The notes under the pieces were generated by a model, which was not told the origin of the DNA, did not search any database, and was given only the letters and a program-made list of their open reading frames with translations. Made by a program: the position numbers and the translations under genes. A stretch of DNA of 64,000 nucleotides from Reichenbachiella sp. 5M10 (GTDB taxonomy: Bacteria > Bacteroidota > Bacteroidia > Cytophagales > Cyclobacteriaceae), in the NCBI RefSeq assembly GCF_002742335.1, contig NZ_MDGR01000007.1:2670501-2734500 (forward strand). Direction: 5' to 3'. Position 1 is the stretch's first letter. Every line of letters begins with the position of its first letter. Shown here one piece after another: positions 62,795 to 64,000 of this stretch.

Positions 62795-64000
62795 ATGAAG
62801 CGCATCGCACTACTCTTTTTCCTCTTGATCACCGTACAGGCCAAAGCATCCTATTTGTTTTTGCCAATGGACGAATCACAGTCCAACCACCTCAAGGCCT
62901 ATGGTATTTCATTTTGGGTACTAGAAAATGACGTCAAAGTCGATTGGCTACTCAATTACCAAGGAGGTGCCTTCCTGTTCCCGTATTATCAAGCCTTCGA
63001 AAACGAACTCATCATTCGGGGGGTTAGCTATCAGGTCATCTCGGACGCTCAAGCCAACTCCATCCTCACAGAGATCGCAAGCCCCGCCTCCAACATGGAC
63101 GCCATGCGACTCGACAAAGTCCCCAAGATAGCCGTCTACTCTCCAAAGAGCAAACAGCCGTGGGACGATGCTGTGACGCTCGTATTGACCTACGCCGAAA
63201 TCCCCTACGACGTGGTATTCGATGACGAACTCATGTATGACGAGCTACCCAAGTACGACTGGTTACACCTGCACCACGAGGACTTCACCGGACAATATGG
63301 AAGATTTTACCGGGCTTACCAACATTTCCCTTGGTACCAAGAGCAACAGCGCGAATACGAAGAATCCGCTCGCAAACACGGCTTCAGCAAAGTCTCCCAC
63401 CTCAAACTAGCTATCGTCAAAAAAATACAAGCCTATGTCGCGAGCGGCGGCTTTCTCTTTGCCATGTGCTCTGCCACTGACACCTACGATATAGCCTTGT
63501 CTGCCGAGGGGGTTGACATCTGCGAATCCATGTTTGATGGAGACCCTATGGATCCACAAGCCCAATCCAAACTAGATTTCTCCAAGACCTTTGCCTTCGA
63601 AAATTTCATCCTCGAACGCAACCCCTACGTCTACGAGTTTTCAAGCATTGACACTTCTCCTGCTCAACGAGGGCTCAAAGAAGACGAAGATTACTTCACC
63701 CTCTTTGAGTTTTCGGCCAAATGGGACCCGGTACCAACCATGCTCACCCAAAACCACCAACACATCCTCAAAGGATTCATGGGGCAAACGACGGCATTCA
63801 AACAAAAACTCGTCAAATCAGAAGTCGTCATACTCGGAGAGACCCAATCGATCAAAGAAGCCAAATACATCCATGGTGTCTTTGGCAAGGGCTTCTGGAC
63901 CTTCTATGGAGGGCATGACCCAGAAGACTACCAACACATGGTCAGTGAAGAGCCTACCGACCTCAACCTACACCCCAATTCACCCGGCTATCGATTGATT
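62795..64000 (+). CDS. Bacteroidota-conserved periplasmic protein ('asparagine synthetase B'-like), cut by the window edge
   Basis: The frame is open from the ATG at 62795 to the last base, 402 codons without a stop. It begins with a signal peptide (MKRIALLFFLLITVQAKAS), so it is exported. Distinct segments are LFLPMDESQSNHLKAYGI, VPKIAVYSPKSKQPWDDAV, YDWLHLHHEDFTGQYGRF, GGFLFAMCSATDTYDIAL, FEFSAKWDPVPTML, GFMGQTTAF and YGGHDPEDYQHMV. Near-identical proteins are found across Bacteroidota under the label asparagine synthetase B (recollection), but no glutaminase N-terminal Cys or ATP pyrophosphatase loop is present, so that name is doubtful. The end lies outside the window; family members are only about 20 residues longer. 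Confidence 0.88.
   Translation, partial: MKRIALLFFLLITVQAKASYLFLPMDESQSNHLKAYGISFWVLENDVKVDWLLNYQGGAFLFPYYQAFENELIIRGVSYQVISDAQANSILTEIASPASNMDAMRLDKVPKIAVYSPKSKQPWDDAVTLVLTYAEIPYDVVFDDELMYDELPKYDWLHLHHEDFTGQYGRFYRAYQHFPWYQEQQREYEESARKHGFSKVSHLKLAIVKKIQAYVASGGFLFAMCSATDTYDIALSAEGVDICESMFDGDPMDPQAQSKLDFSKTFAFENFILERNPYVYEFSSIDTSPAQRGLKEDEDYFTLFEFSAKWDPVPTMLTQNHQHILKGFMGQTTAFKQKLVKSEVVILGETQSIKEAKYIHGVFGKGFWTFYGGHDPEDYQHMVSEEPTDLNLHPNSPGYRLI

Overview
The window is a piece of chromosome from a marine-type Bacteroidota, most likely order Cytophagales (a Reichenbachiella- or Marivirga-like relative; this is inference). Supporting signs are C-terminal type IX secretion (T9SS) sorting domains, a SprB-repeat lipoprotein, promoters of the Bacteroidota form TTTG-N19-TAnnTTTG, methionine synthase split in two, many lipoproteins, and several families largely confined to this phylum. 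No tRNA, rRNA, CRISPR array, insertion sequence or phage gene was recognised.

Layout. 1-5.0 kb (+): methionine synthase in two polypeptides followed by metF. 5.0-10.3 kb: a small membrane protein, an HMG-CoA lyase-like gene, then a minus-strand run of dprA, a MerR regulator, a CapA-like lipoprotein and an M23 peptidase. 10.4-15.7 kb (+): alaS, gatB (TTG start) and a TlpA-like thioredoxin lipoprotein. 15.7-18.9 kb: an overlapping minus-strand trio (pcm, acyl-CoA thioesterase, hypothetical), divergent from ribE and a LytTR response regulator, closed by a strong bidirectional terminator. 18.9-42.1 kb (-): the most unusual part, six co-directional genes: a nucleotide-transporter-like membrane protein fused to HEAT repeats and a cyclic-nucleotide-binding-like domain, a protein with three TIR-like domains, an nSTAND-type NTPase with membrane anchor, coiled coil and WD40 propeller, a TPR plus beta-barrel outer membrane protein, a propeller-like lipoprotein, and a 4236-residue T9SS-exported surface protein. 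42.5-48.8 kb: pckA, a nucleoside transporter, menE, a quinone-oxidoreductase-like enzyme, a SprB-repeat lipoprotein with a haem-binding-like tail. 48.8-53.6 kb: a DUF819 membrane protein, a CoA-pyrophosphatase-type Nudix enzyme, a seven-helix membrane protein paired with an XRE/ScfR-like regulator, a small MscS channel. 53.7-64.0 kb: a TPR lipoprotein, a roughly 1 kb gene-free stretch dense in palindromes, rsmE, a cyclophilin, an NHL-type lipoprotein, a conserved protein of unknown function, an NSS transporter, a small secreted protein with a degenerate T9SS tail, and a gene cut by the right edge.

How the genes work together. The housekeeping blocks cover one-carbon/methionine metabolism, translation (alaS, gatB, rsmE), menaquinone (menE), riboflavin (ribE) and gluconeogenesis (pckA). 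The 31.7-42.1 kb cluster reads as an NLR-like signalling module: TIR-like protein and nSTAND NTPase, one base apart, wired to an integral membrane protein on one side and to an outer membrane barrel, a lipoprotein and a giant adhesin on the other. This surface-linked arrangement is the best candidate in the window for an undescribed system. The second candidate is the palindrome-rich stretch at 54.7-55.7 kb, which holds two near-identical perfect hairpins built on a CACGTG core.
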